64,000 bases of DNA from Chamaecyparis obtusa (GCA_027943335.1 BSBK01007860.1:372001-436000), one strand, 5' to 3'; positions 11,803 to 24,306 are shown, numbered from the stretch's first letter. The notes: generated from the sequence alone by a model not told the origin. Made by a program: numbers and translations.

Positions 11803-12499
11803 TGTTAGTGACGCAAGGATGAAGGATGATGGGGCCAAAGGCACACCCAACTACCAACAAGCCTGCAAGATCAACACATGGAAGCAACAACCCAAGACTA
11901 GGAGAGAGAGAGAATGCAAAACACTTAATTTATTGTGCATCACAAAACTTCATACATGTCAGGTTGTAAGGCCTTCCCGATTACGGCCAATACAATAAAA
12001 AATCAAATACAACCATTCCTCATGCATGCGAGGATATCCAATCTTTTGATTGTATCCCCTCAATCCACTCTGAATCCCCCCTTTTCTAATCTTAGAACAT
12101 CTCTACTTATATATACAAGAGACCACCGAACAGGTCAGCTCTAAAGATCCTTTAGATCCAACATTGGAGAAAGAAATGACCCAGATTTAGGTCCAAATGC
12201 TTCATAATGATTGATGCAACCATTAACTCTGTGACCAAAATTAAATGCACATGTCCGCCTCAACAAAGATCCAAAATAAACCACTCAGTGAGAAAGACTA
12301 CCGAGCAACTAAAACCAATTCGATGAACAACCAAACCAACTTGGTGAAAAACCAAATCAAGAAACAACCAAGCCTCATCAGTGGAAACAATAATACTTCA
12401 CCAAGAGCCCAAAAGCATCTACCGAACACATCTAATGACTCTAACACATTTTTGGTGATACAGGATTGCCAAGAACCCAAGATGCTCATGCATCAGACA
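11803..12499 (-). mobile_element. Probable 3' LTR of the minus-strand chromovirus
   Basis: In plus orientation the segment begins TGTTAGTGACGC and ends GCATCAGACA, giving TG...CA ends. It lies directly after the chromodomain-coding end of the gypsy pol. A minus-strand TATA element ('cttgtatatataagta') lies at 12105-12120. The other LTR is not in the window, so the boundaries rest on the terminal dinucleotides and position. The small open frames inside it look fortuitous. Confidence 0.55.
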
Positions 12500-12544
12500 C
12501 CTGGGGTTGTTTTGAAATGATTCTTTGAATCATGTAGTACGTAC

Positions 12545-13741
12545 AACCCGAGTTGAATCCAACTCAGATTGTGAAATCCATGAACTTTCTTCAATTGGTT
12601 TGTTCTTCCACTTTACTAGATATTCCATGTACTCTTTTCCTCTTGTGATTTTTCCAACTCTTTATTCCAACATCTGCTCAACTTCTAATGTTTGCTTCTT
12701 AGGATAATCATTTGGTACTATCAATTCTTCATCGGATTCATGATACTCATACAAATCTACAATGTTGAATATAGGTGATATATCCATGTCATCAGGTAAC
12801 TCAATGTCATAAGCATTTCCACTCTCAAACTTTCTCAATATCTTGCAGGGACAAAATTTCTTCATCTTCAATTTTCCATAGGTTCCAACAAGAATTATTC
12901 CTTTCTTCAAATGAACCTTTACTTCATCTCCAACTACAAAAGTCTTATGTCTTCTTGATCTATCTTCTTTGTCCTTGTATTTCTGATTACTATGTTCTAA
13001 CTTATGTTTGACTTTCTCATGCAATGTCTTCATGAACTTAGCAAATTCTTCTCCTTCAACACTTCTCTTCTCTTCTCCAACAATGTTCTTCAAGTTTGAT
13101 ATACCTCTCGATTGTGTGCCATTAACAATCTCAAAAGGTTTTTTTCCAGTACTCCTATTCACTAAATTATTGTATGAAATTTTTTCTTGTGCCAACAAAG
13201 AATCCCAATTACTCAGTTTGTCTCCAGCTAAGCATCTCAACAGATTACCCAAACTTTTATTTACAACTTATGTCTATCCATCAGTCTTTGGGTGAAATGT
13301 AGAACTATACTTCAACTCGATACCCAAATTTTTCCATAGAGTCTTACATAAATAACCAAAAAACTTATTATCTTAGTCAGAGATGATACTCTTCAGTAAT
13401 CCATGTAATCTGACAATCTCCTTAAAGAAAAGATCAGCTATATGCATTGCATCTAATGTTTTCCTACAGGGTATGAAACATTCCATTTTAGAAAATCTAT
13501 CCACAACAACAAATATAAAATCATTACCTCTTGTTTTCTTCGGTAAGCCAAGAACAAAATCCATACTGATATCACTCCAAGGTTTCTTAGGACTAGAATC
13601 TGGTGTATACAATCCAAAATTCTAACTTACTCCCTTTGCAACTTGACAAACTCCACAACTTCTCACAAATTTATGAACATCCTTATAAAATTATGTCCAA
13701 AATTATCTATCCTTAAGAAAATTCAATGTTTTATCAATGCC
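12545..13741 (-). pseudogene. Chromovirus integrase core, C-terminus and chromodomain
   Basis: The catalytic core is visible at 13373-13612, with [14 protein letters not shown] and [12 protein letters not shown]. Downstream, 12662-13252 gives the C-terminal integrase region, including GKKPFEIVNG and VGDEVKVHLKKG. It runs into a chromodomain at about 12545-12650 (EYLVKWKNKPIEESSW), which would read histone marks and steer insertion. The segment that should hold the catalytic glutamate (13262-13290, TDG-stop-T-stop-VVN) has TAG and TAA stops, the TAA falling on the glutamate codon itself. Integration activity is therefore lost. Confidence 0.88.
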
Positions 13742-13746
13742 AAAAT
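13742..13746. repeat. Target-site duplication AAAAT, left copy
   Basis: AAAAT lies immediately outside the TGTTAGG terminus of the family C element. The same five bases lie immediately outside its other terminus at 28829-28833. This marks one clean insertion event. Confidence 0.9.
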
Positions 13747-14861
13747 TGTTAGGAATGGGAACACTAAGAGGGGGGGGTGAATCAGTGTTCTATACTTAAT
13801 TACTTTTTCTTTAATTTTGAAACTCAGCACAATTTCTTAGATACTGAAATGAACATCAACATAAACAAGATAAACAATCACAACACATAACACCAATATG
13901 GTTACAGGGAAACCCAAATAGGTAAAAATCCCGATGGGAATTGACACCCACTAAGAACTACACTAGTGTTTTATGATCCTTGTTAGAAGATCTGCAACCA
14001 TGTTAGGAGTTGTTCTTTACAATGATTTTAGTACAGTGACCTGGTCAAAGGTCAGACCTTGTTAGGATTCTTTTATAATAACCCTGTTAGGGGTGGGGAC
14101 ACACTGTCCTAGAGCTCACTACTCAAATGGTGAAGGCTACAACCTTCTGATCTCAAATACATACTATATTTGCTGGATGAACTGGTGTTGTGACACTACT
14201 TGTTTGATCAATTCCTTTTGTGCACTGATGCTTTAGCCCTTTGTAAAGCTCTAACTTATTCTATATTCACTTTTCATGTCTTTGTTCTACTTATCTTATC
14301 TCTATATCCACGTCTATTCTTTATTACAAAGGTGCATCTTATATTTATATGCGCTAACAAAACAATTAACTAGGTCAGCCTATAACCGATTACATACAAT
14401 GCTTCCAAGTGAATTGGCTCAAGCGTATTTACAAACAAAGATGTTTACATGTCTATAACCTAATTACAATAGGTGCATATCCTTTACAAAATATTATTAT
14501 AACCACTAATCAAAATACTAACAGTCAGTTGCATACTCTGTTCTATTCTGGCATTTATTGTCTGTACCACTTTAACTGACTGTATCTTCGTCATACTGTC
14601 TCATCTGATCACACACTTTTAGACATAGCATGAATACACACTTACCAACTTAACTTCAAGGGTGCATACCATAACTTGGTCATACGCATGTGTGCTAATG
14701 CTCTGATCTTCTAGTGCTCTGCTAACTGTCCAGTCTTCTATACTTAGCCATATTTTGACCTTATGATAATGTGTGCTGACTCCAAAAAAATATATGAATT
14801 TGTTTCCATAATGAAAACACTATATATAGTCATATACAATAGTATAGTCAAATTTCCAACA
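13747..14861 (-). mobile_element. 3' LTR of the family C element
   Basis: Its termini are TGTTAGGAATGGG and TTTCCAACA in plus orientation. It aligns along its whole length with 27715-28828. About 18 differences in the first 240 bases by eye suggest an old insertion. It holds the conserved 'gggaaaccc...ggtaaaaa' block at 13909-13927 and a minus-strand TATA-like site near 14340-14351. Confidence 0.9.
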
Positions 14862-14877
14862 ATCTCCCTCTTTGTCA
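14862..14877 (-). promoter_or_regulatory. Polypurine tract of the family C element
   Basis: On the minus strand 'gacaaagagggagat' directly precedes TGTTGGAAA of the 3' LTR. The same junction (aaagagggagat then TGTTGGAAA) occurs in copia element 1 at 3291-3311, although the rest of the two LTRs differs. Confidence 0.85.
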
Positions 14878-15070
14878 TTAATGGCAATAAAGGAATATGG
14901 TGAAGTTACTAACTGTATCCTTTTACAAAATTCTTTAATATATACTCTAACTTATATCTCCCTTATACTCTGTACTATACTTCTTCTTTACATCATATAT
15001 AATACTCCATACAATACTCCCCCTTTTACATTAATGAAAAAAGTGCTCAAAAAAGTGTATCTAAAAGTAC

Positions 15071-18008
15071 TTACAAAGAAAGTACATCCAGATAAGAAAT
15101 CTGCAAGTTCTGGATCTCTTGTTTCCAAAATACTATTAGTGCATTGATAGTCTGTAGATGGGTGCACAAGGCATATGTCAGCTTCTCCATCTTTTCCAAG
15201 TTTGTACTCAGACCTTGATCATATGTCACCATAGTCACATTGATCTCCTTGATGTTCTGGTTAAGTACATCTAGTGAGGGTGCCAGAGAATTCTTGAGTT
15301 GTGTTTGCCTTGCCCTTATCTTGGAAATTTCTTTCTCAGCCTTTTCTATTTTGTTACACATGTTCACATTGGTGGAGGGATCTTCCACTAATTTCATTAT
15401 TTTTTCTATCATTTCCTTTTCTTCCTAAATTTTCTTGTAGTGATCAGCATTCATCTTATCCTAATTCATACAATCAACTATGATCTTCCTTCCCTTAGTT
15501 GCAATCTCATTTAAGGATGCTTGACCAACCTTCAATGAACTGAGGTCAAGTGAAAAGTTTCCAACTAGTTCACTCAATCTCTTCTTCATATTTTTCTCTT
15601 CTACAACTTGGGATGCAAATTCTTCCAAGCTAGATAAGTTTTCTTTGAAGTTTGTCAATATGGTACTGACATCATCAACTAAATGAACCTTAGACACTTT
15701 CTTGTCTAAAGGTAGCAAGATATTTAGAATGTTTACTGAATCAACAAATAGAGGTTTTCTCATCACTTTCTTCTATTTTTCTTTCTCCATAGCAAGGATA
15801 ATTATCTTAATTAGGTCTTCTTCTCCCCAAGATTCCAAGCTTGTGGTGTCTGGTGTCAAACTTGACAATAATGATGATGAGGGAAAGGGAGTGATAGGAG
15901 TGATGTCCATCACTTTTTTCTTTATTCTGATTGGTATTTCAATAGATGGCTCATATGTTGGTTCACTATCTTTCCCTTTTTCCTCTTCTACCTTTTCTTT
16001 TTCTTTTTCTATCTCTTTTTCTGTCTCCTTTTTTTCTTCTTCACCTTTTAGATCCTCTATTAACACTTCTTCTTGTAGCTTAGGTGAATTGTCACCACAT
16101 ATAATTTCAACCTCTTGTGTTCTCACAAAGGCTTCCTCAAATTTATCCAAGTCTTTATCCGTGGCCGCCATTGCTATCTCTACATTATCAATAAATATTG
16201 TATCATCTTTTTGTGTCTTAGTCATGGGCACAGACTTCACTGCCTCTGTAGGTGTTACCACTGTAGGTGTTACCACTGTAGATGTTACCACTCTAGGTGT
16301 TGAATCCTAAGGACCTATTACTGGTACATTGGTGGTCTCTAACTCCTTGGATTCCTTAGAGGGAACTTGAGTTGTGGGCACAGTAGGTGGGTACATGTGC
16401 CTATCCAGAAAAACTTTCTCAAAATCTTTCTCGATTTCTTTAGCTACCAACTCATAGTTCTTATCCATTATGTGCAAAGTTCTCAACTTTGTTATGAGGT
16501 GTGGCTTCACTAGATCTAAAAATAATGTTTTCTCTTCTAAAGAACATACAGGGAGGCTTTCATCAAGAATTTTTTCTCTTATTCTTAGATCCTCCTCAAT
16601 GGCCTGTCTTTTCAAGAACTCCAAGATGTTCCACACATTATTTGGAATAACTATCTTAAGTTCTAAGACTGTCTTCTTGAAATTGAGCATGTGTTTAATT
16701 ATCATTCCATGAATTTATGATTTATCAATCTCATTGTATTTCTCATAGAATTTCCCTATTTGATCAATTATGCCTTCCTTAATAATCCTTATTTTCAATA
16801 CTTGAAGACTAGGTCTAAAACCTACCTGCGGAGGTGCTTGAGTGTTGTTTTTCTAACTTCTGGTTGTCCGTGAGGATGGGTGGCTTGCACTAGTATACAT
16901 CTTCCTCTTGGTCATTGTCTTATACTCAGGAGGTGATGTTAGATCAATTGTATCTTTGGGTGTAGGAGGAATAACATCTTGTTTACCTTGTTTATCCTTT
17001 GGATCATCAGCCTTCTCAATCTTGACTTTCTTCATTTTAGGATCATCAGTTTTAGCTTCCACTGTGGATGCGCTCTTAATCTCCAAGGCTATCTTTTCTT
17101 CTCTTTCTTTTTCAAGATCTACCTATGTTACACCATGAATTTTGAGTATTTTAGATGTAATCTTAGAGGCTTTCCTCTTAGTTGATGCACTGTTAAGAAC
17201 TGCATCAATTTCCCTTGTCTTTTCTTTATAAGTTCTCCATCTAGGTTTATTAGGGTCCTTAGGTGCTAAAAGAAGTACTTGTGCATAAGCTTCCAAGATT
17301 GGTTCTTCTACCTCATAACCAAGTGGATGGATCCACTTTGTTCTAGGCTCAATTGCTTCCATAAATGTTATGTCAGTTTCTACCATAAAACAAATGTTGT
17401 CTTTGTATTTCTCAACAATACTTTTTGGTATCATGTACCTCATTTGCATTTTGATCCTGAATGTCATCAATTCTAGTTTCATGTAATCCTTCAATGTGCT
17501 CTTAGTAGATGCCTTAAGAGATATTTGAGGCATTGTAGGAATACTTTTGTGTAAGTACAAATCTGAGATCTTTTCAAGTATATGGAAGTACATGTAGATG
17601 ATTAGAGACCCAAACCTAAATATTTTGGTCTTATCATGCTTGATGGATCTAATCTTATCAATCAATTGTGTGCACAAGATCTCACACAAATTGAACTCTC
17701 CATTTTCTCTAACAAGTCTGATTACTACAATAATAGTAGTTGCAGACAAACTATTCACCCTGTTGGTGTGTTGAAACCTATAGCCTAGTATCATAGACAT
17801 CAATTTGATGTATTTCTCTTCAATAGGTTCAATTGTCATACCACACCTATTACTTCTAGACTTACATGCATGTTCAAATAATTTCCTCACATCCTTGCCT
17901 ACTAGAAGAATGGCACCTATCTTAGAGAGGCCTGTCATTTCATGAATGAGTTCTCTTGTGATTCTATCTAGCACTTCACCTATCCAAAATAAGTCATCAT
18001 GAATCTTA
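15071..18008 (-). pseudogene. Long unknown ORF of family C, 3' part
   Basis: This is one reading frame of about 980 codons, crossed by only a few in-frame stops, and all its pieces share the same frame. It continues the ORF that starts at 26117 and was split by the copia insertion. The N-terminal third (17123-17974) looks globular, with helices and hydrophobic stretches (IFRFGSLIIYMYFHILEKIS). A basic, proline-rich linker follows (16853-17086). Next is a helical segment (16307-16705), then a strongly acidic and lysine-rich low-complexity stretch (15773-16291, EKEKEKVEEEKGKD). The last part (15071-15766) is heptad-like and probably coiled coil. I recognise no family. The frame ends at TAA 15071 close to the polypurine tract, as expected for a real element gene. 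Five of the six readable in-frame stops in this part are TAG and one is TAA (near 16717). Confidence 0.7.
18004..18008. repeat. Probable target duplication TCTTA, left copy
   Basis: TCTTA precedes the 5' LTR and TCCTA (25790-25794) follows the 3' LTR, with one mismatch. Removing the element and one copy restores the frame of the interrupted family C ORF, which supports these boundaries. Confidence 0.7.
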
Positions 18009-19491
18009 TGATGAACTACAACAGATTTAGAACCTAATTGAAGATTAGTGATTAGAGATCACTGAGTTGTTGATTAGATATGTAAGATGATTAAATCGGT
18101 AATATGTTATCATTAATGTCAACTAGTTTTGACATCACTTATCTTGTAAGTTAAAAATACCTAAACATCTGTAGAAAGGAGAAAAGAGATGAAGAAAAGA
18201 TATATCTACATGAGAAATATGAATTTGATAGATGAGGATAAGGAATACATTGGGTAACTGATTGATGGGTCTATGACCTTATGTTATTGACTTGATTATG
18301 TTGCATTTATCTATAATGAAAAAAATAGCTAAAAGACACAAGGTAGTGTGGTCAGTTAATGAAGCATTCTAGTATACACCAAGAAGTGTAGTGTATACCA
18401 AGCACAATATAAACTAAGCTTGTGTTCACCGACACATTTCTTTGTTAACTAAGCAGAAAGAAAGGAACTAAATGATTAGTTTAGCTGATGGAAGTTGATG
18501 AGCTGGAAAGTACCTCATGATCAGAGTTGGAGATAATGTTTGTTACAAAGATCAACGAATAAAAAAATTTGAAGAAGATCTAAGGGATGGAAATAAAATG
18601 TGTTACTGACACATCAGTTGAGGAAGGTTTAAGTGGAAAAACCAATGAAGGAGATTAAGAGGAAAAATCTTATGGATGAAAAGAAAACGGTTTACTTGTC
18701 TATTTAAGAGACAAGGGTTTCATTATGAAACTTATGCCAGAGGAAGGAGACTACAAAGTTATCACATGAACAAGCTTCATGCATGCCTAATTAGACTAGT
18801 TAATTAGAACTGAACTGCAAAGTTTACCGAGCGTCAGAAAGCTATAACCGAGAGATAGTAAGTTACTGAATATTGTTGAAACAAAATTGATATATTGATT
18901 ATAGGATTTGAATGAGCATAATATATATTTGAACATCTTCAATAGAAGTTTTATTGTAATCAAATCACCTACTATTACAGTTTAACCATTGTAATCATAT
19001 AGATCTCTTAACAGAGTGGACTTGAAAGTCTTGTAATGTCATTCATAGAGTGTACATTTGGTATCCTGTCAACCCCATAGTGAATGTTGGTTGGACGATA
19101 ATAATTAGTGTTAAATCCTCTACCAAGGTCACACCTTATAGTGTGTTTTGTAACCTTTAACAAGGTTGGGTCTTCATCAACCTCACTTTAGAAAAGTGAA
19201 TAATTTTTGGGTTGTCAGTCCCAGGTAGTTTTTCCCTTTACAGGGTTTCCACGTTAAATTTTTTGTGTAATGTGTTGACTATGATGATTGTTGGTTATCA
19301 TACTTTACATGTTGCATATTTGATTTGGTTGATATTCACTTTAACTTCTTAACTAGTAATCGGTAAAAGCACAGACAGTTTACTATTTTATGTTATCGAG
19401 TTGCAAAAGTTTGTGTAAATTGTTTTTGGATATACATTTTGTATTTGGGACTGTGGATAATTGATTCACCCTCCTCTTAGTTATTCTAAGA
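18009..19491 (+). mobile_element. 5' LTR of element 2
   Basis: It runs from TGATGAACTACAAC to 'ttattctaaga'; the expected terminal CA has mutated to GA. The conserved R/U5-like block 'gtttttccctttacaggg' is at 19229-19246. It differs from the 3' LTR at about 11 of the first 118 bases, mostly transitions. Confidence 0.92.
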
Positions 19492-19493
19492 AT

Positions 19494-19505
19494 TGGTATC
19501 AGAGC
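19494..19505 (+). promoter_or_regulatory. Primer binding site for initiator Met tRNA
   Basis: TGGTATCAGAGC lies two bases inside the 5' LTR. It is complementary to the 3' end of plant initiator methionine tRNA, which would prime minus-strand synthesis. Confidence 0.92.
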
Positions 19506-19555
19506 ATTGGTTGCTTGGAATAGAGTTTTAAGGACTTCAGCACAAAGATCACAAA

Positions 19556-20452
19556 ATGTATAAGAGGGAAGTGCCAAAGCTAAACAAGGATAACTTCACA
19601 ATATGGCAACACCGAATGAAGCTGCATGTATCTAGAATTGGGAATTTTGCCCTCACTCTAATGGAGAATGGCTACCTTGCACCACTTACTGGACCTTTGA
19701 CTCTTGATCAGTTAAGAGATAGACATGAGCATAATGTCACTATGATGGAGATTGTTGTTGCTCTAACAGATGCCGAATTTGAAGATATCAAAGGCTGTAC
19801 TACTACTAAGAAAATGTGGGATAAAATTTCTCAAGTTTATAGTGGTGATGTAAATGTCAAAAGAGCCAGAGCTAAAAGTTTAAGAGGAAGATTCAATGAT
19901 ATGAAGATGAAAGAAGGTGAAAACATAGTGAAGTATAAAAACCAAATAAAGGAAGTTGTTAATGCAATAAGAGGATCTGATGGTGTTATTGATGAAGACA
20001 CTGTGGTAAGCAAAATTATTAGAACCTTATTACTGGTTTATGCAATCAGAATATCTGCAATCCATGAAATGAGGTCTGGACCTGGTAGTACTCTCACTCT
20101 TGATAATCTGATTGGTAAACTAGCTACATTTGAGCTTAGCAATTATGATAATAGTGTTGTACCGATTGTTGAATATGCTTTCATGACTTCTCTGAAGATT
20201 GGTAAGTCTAGTAGTAGACAAGATGATAATGATAGCAATAATGATAATGAGCTTGATGAACTTGAAGCTATTATGGCTAGAAGATTACCTAAAGGTAGAG
20301 GTAAATATAAGGGTAAGTTACCTTTAGCATGCTTTAACTATAAAGAAGTTGGTCATATTGCTTCTAGATGTCCAAATAGGAAAGAAGATGATAGAAACAA
20401 AGACCAATCTGGTGAAGGAAGCTATGGGAGAATAAATAATAGAAGTTACTGA
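19556..20452 (+). pseudogene. copia Gag
   Basis: Gag forms the particle and packages element RNA. The frame opens with ATG shortly after the primer site and gives 298 residues. The N-terminal part (PKLNKDNFTIWQHRMKLHV) and middle (YKNQIKEVVNAIR) are typical of the plant copia gag domain. Near the end is a zinc knuckle, CFNYKEVGHIASRC, whose second cysteine has become tyrosine, so RNA binding is likely impaired. An early TGA at 20450 ends it. Continuation in frame leads to the protease. Confidence 0.87.
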
Positions 20453-20509
20453 CACTAAAATAAAGACAACTGAGACAAGAATGATAAAGGTAAAAAGGTA
20501 TGTTACATT

Positions 20510-20947
20510 GTTGAATAAGATGATATTGACATTGATTCAGATGATAATGTAGAAGTAGTATTTTTTGCTATGAAGGATGATTCTGAGGAAGAAGAAAGGT
20601 ATGTAGAAACAACATTGATTTCTAAAGTTGATAAAAATGATACATGGATCATAGATAGTGGCTGTACACATCACATGATTGGTGATGAAGAAGAATTTGA
20701 TCATCTTGAGCAATACAATGGAGGATCTATAAAAATGGGTAATGATACACCCTGTATGGTTAGAGGTAAAGGATCCCTGATGATAAATGATAGAATTAAA
20801 TGTGATAATGCTTATTGGGTAGAAGGACTAAACTATAACTTGTTAAGTGTGGCACAACTGAATAATTATGGTCATCGAGTTGCTTTTGAGAGCAAGATAG
20901 TAAAGATATTTGATGATGGTGGAAATTTTTTTGGAACAGGAGCATAA
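20510..20947 (+). pseudogene. copia aspartic protease
   Basis: The protease would cut the Gag-Pol polyprotein. The active-site motif IIDSGCTHHM is at about 20648-20677, followed by GNDTPCMVRGKGS and the LNYNLLSVAQL stretch that leads into the pre-integrase region. Same frame as gag. TAA stops near 20516 and at 20945 interrupt it. Confidence 0.85.
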
Positions 20948-22187
20948 TCGAAAGGTAATCTATTTTATCTTAACAATGATGAGTCTTCTTGTTTAATGAT
21001 GAAAAATGAGGATGCATGGTTGTGGCATAAAAGGTTATGTCATGTGAATTTTGATAACATGATTAAGATCAGTAAAAAGAAAAAGGTTAGAGGTCTGCCT
21101 AAACTAACAAAGCCTGATCATGTTATGTGTCATGAATTTTAGAAAGGTAAAATGACAAAATCTAGTTTCAAAAGCAAAGATTATTCAATAAAGAAAATAC
21201 TTGAGTTAGTTCACACCGACCTATGTGGTCCCATGAGAACTCAAAGTTACTATGGAGACATATATTTCATTCTTTTTGTTGATGATTACACTAGATTAAT
21301 GACTGTCATGTTCTTGAAGGAAAAATTAGAGGCATTTAAAATGTTCAAGTGGTATAAAGAAAAAGTAGAGAAAGAGACTGGTATAGAATTGAAATGCTTG
21401 AGATCTGAAAAAGGTGATGAATTTATTTCTGATGAATTTACTAACTATTGTAATGAGCATAGTATTAAAAGATAGGTCTCTACACTGAGGACACCTCAAC
21501 AAAATGGAATTCCTAAAAGGAGGAATAGGTCAATTATTGACTATGCAAGGACATTGATGATAGAGAAGAATGTATCTCAGACATACTAGAGAGAGGTTGT
21601 TAGCACAACTATTTATGTCTTGAACTGAGTACAACTGAAGAAGGACACTAATAAAAAACCCTATGAGTTATGGTTTGGCCACAAACCCACAATAAGTTAC
21701 TTCAAATTTTTTGGAAGTAAATGCTTTATTCTGAAAGATGAAAGAAATGGAAAGTTTGACTCAAATGGTGATGAAGGGATATTTCTTGGATATTCCACTA
21801 AAAGAAAAGCATACAAGTGTCTAAATAAAGTTACTAATAAAATCATTGAAAGTAATAATGTCAGGGTTGATGAGTTTGATGATAAGAATACAGAAGAAAG
21901 AAGAAAGGAATTGGAAGACTATGGTAGATTCACTTACATTGAACAACCAGAGTATCTACCGAAGCCGCAGACTCTGAAAATCGGTCAGCAAGAAAACAAC
22001 ACTGGAGGAATAGGAAAGAGAAACCGATGAGTAGGAAGGACCTATTGAGCAAGAAAATGAACCTGCATAGGATGAACAACAGAGAAGAGATCAAGTATTG
22101 GCAAGATTTGTCAAGAGACATCATCTTGAAACCCAAATAATTGGAGACAGACAAGCTGACATGATGACAAGGAGTAAGATGAGACAA
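20948..22187 (+). pseudogene. copia integrase
   Basis: The HHCC region starts near 21025 (WLWHKRLCHVNFDNM). The C-x2-C half is damaged: CHEF followed by a TAG at 21140. The catalytic core at 21152-21475 has ELVHTDLCGP and FVDDYTRLMT. Stops at 21473, 21588 (TAG for an expected Trp) and 21627 (TGA for an expected Arg) break the frame. The C-terminal domain is recognisable at 21700-21850 (FFGSKCFILKD, GIFLGYSTK). The linker from 21900 to 22190 is poorly preserved. Confidence 0.85.
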
Positions 22188-22239
22188 GGTACATGTTTAG
22201 TTTGTGAATATGAACTGAAGAATGTAAAAGTTGCTCTGG

Positions 22240-23743
22240 AAAATGAATAATGGGTTAATGCAATGAATGAAGAAATAGAATAGATAGAGAAAAAAAAGAC
22301 ATGAACTTTAGTACCTAGACTTAAGGATAAGAATGTTATCGGTACTAAGTGGATCTTCAGAAACAAGCTGAATGAAAATGGAGAGGTAACAAGGAACAAA
22401 GCTAGATTGGTATGCAAGGGATATACATAGGAGGAAGGAATTGATTATGGTGAGACCTTTGCACCTATTGCTAGATTAGAAGGAGTCAGAATGTTACTTG
22501 CATATTTTTCACACAAAAAGTTCAAAGTTTACCAAATAGATGTTAAATCAGCTTTTTTGAATGGGATACTTGAAGAAGAAGTCTACATAGAACAACCAAA
22601 AGGGTTCGTGGATCCAGACAATAAAGATATGGTATGTAGATTACATAAAGCTTTATATGGTTTGAAGCAAGCACCTAGAGCCTGGTATGAAAGGCTACAT
22701 AATTATTTGTTGAGTATTGGATTTGTTACAACTAGTGAGAATAGAAATCTGTATATGAAAGGAAATTCAGATGATACTATCTTGATTGCTGAAATATTTG
22801 TGGATGACATAATATTTGGAGGACAAGATCATATCTGCAAATCATTTTCCGATGAGATGAGAAAAGAGTTCGAAATGTCTATGTTTGGAGAGATTAAGTT
22901 CTTTCTAGGCTTACAGGTTATTCAGCAGAATGATGGTATATTCATCACACAATCCAAATATATCAAGGAAGTACTGAGAACATTTTGCATGGAAGATGCT
23001 AAACCTATTGGAACACTAATGGCTACCAGATGTAGACTGACCAAGGAAGATGAAACTACAAAGGTAAACTAGACATTGTACCAATCAATGATTGGTAAGT
23101 TGATGTATGCAGTTTATAGTAGACCTTATATAGCACATGTTGTTGGGATAGTTGCTAGATTTTATGCAAGTCCTAGGGAGTCACACATGGTTTCTACAAA
23201 GAGAATCCTAAGATGCCTAAAGAAAATAGAGGATTATGGATTATGGTATCCAAAGGAAGGCAAGTTTGAACTCAAAGTCTACACCGACGCAGACTGGGAT
23301 GGAAATATAGATGATAGAAAGAGTACAACTAGAGGTTCATTTTTCTTTGGTGAAAGACTTGTTACATGGACAAGTAAGAAACAACCTTGTATTTCTTAGT
23401 CCACTGTCGAAGCAGAGTATGTTTCTTTTGCTACAAATTGCTCAAATATTACATATATCAAGCAAGTGTTGGAATGTATGAATGAGGCAATCACTGAGCT
23501 GGTGATTATATATTATGACAACACTAGTGCAATTAATATTTCAAAGAATCCAGTGATTCACTCTAAAACAAAGAACATATGTATCACTACTTAAGAGAAC
23601 AAGTACAGGAGAAGCAAGTTAGATTAGAATTTGTTACATCAAAAAAGCAACTTGCAGACATATTTACCAAGCCTCTACCAAAGGAAACTTTTGAATATTT
23701 GAGGACTAGACTTGGGGTCCATCCCCTGTCTACCAATCACTAA
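22240..23743 (+). pseudogene. copia reverse transcriptase and RNase H
   Basis: Visible motifs are GTKWIFRNKLNENGE (22341-22385), IDVKSAFLNG (22537-22566), YGLKQAPRAWYERL (22659-22697), the catalytic FVDDIIFGG (22797-22822) and FEMSMFGEIKFFLGL. RNase H follows with YTDADW (23281-23298), KSTT, and DIFTKPLPKETFEYL before the stop at 23741. The catalytic aspartates are kept. A TAG at 23070, a TAG at 23398 and a short deletion near 23575 break the frame. Confidence 0.9.
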
Positions 23744-23959
23744 TGTGATCTGGAGGTTGCATTAGCCTAATCTTATCAGAAGATTATTCATGTTGATGCA
23801 ACAGAGTTCACACTTTGGATTCTGTCTAAAGTTGTGAAAAGTTTGAAGAACTGGAATAGATTTGCATAACAGTATACAAAGATATAGTACAGAAATCAGA
23901 CAATAGAGATTTACTTGGCTACTACAGAGTTGTATGTTGATGTGTTTCTTTGGCATTAT

Positions 23960-24306
23960 TTTCAAAGGGAGAGATAAACAATATGAACTAAGAAGAACAC
24001 TGGAACACATATCAAAGGGAGAGAGAACTAAAATGAAAGGGATAGATAAACTGAAGAAGTCAGGGAGAGCATTGAAGATAAGTTGATGAGAACATAAGAA
24101 GGAATCTAAGAGCTGAAAAGATTTTATCTTCGAAAGATAGTCTGCACCTGCAATGTTGTTCAATAACGTAGTGATTAAACATATTAAGCTAGGGAGAGCT
24201 TATACTGAGTTACAAAATTTATTTATAGAGTTGTAGAATATATGTTTGGTATGTGTATGGTACACTTCATATTTCTTGAGTTTCCATCAATGCCAAATGG
24301 AGAGAT
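23960..24306 (+). promoter_or_regulatory. Polypurine tract region of element 2
   Basis: The terminal tract is the weak 'aaatggagagat' ahead of TGATGAACTAC at 24307. Upstream purine runs of the same kind, 'caaagggagaga', occur near 23968 and 24016, and 'gaaagggatagat' near 24036. The stretch has no coding signal. Confidence 0.6.

Noticed and set aside
15702..16310. 202-codon plus-strand ORF rich in Ser, Phe and Ile
   Set aside because: It is the antisense shadow of the KE-rich part of the family C ORF. The minus-strand pieces share one frame over 3 kb, while this frame has no continuation.
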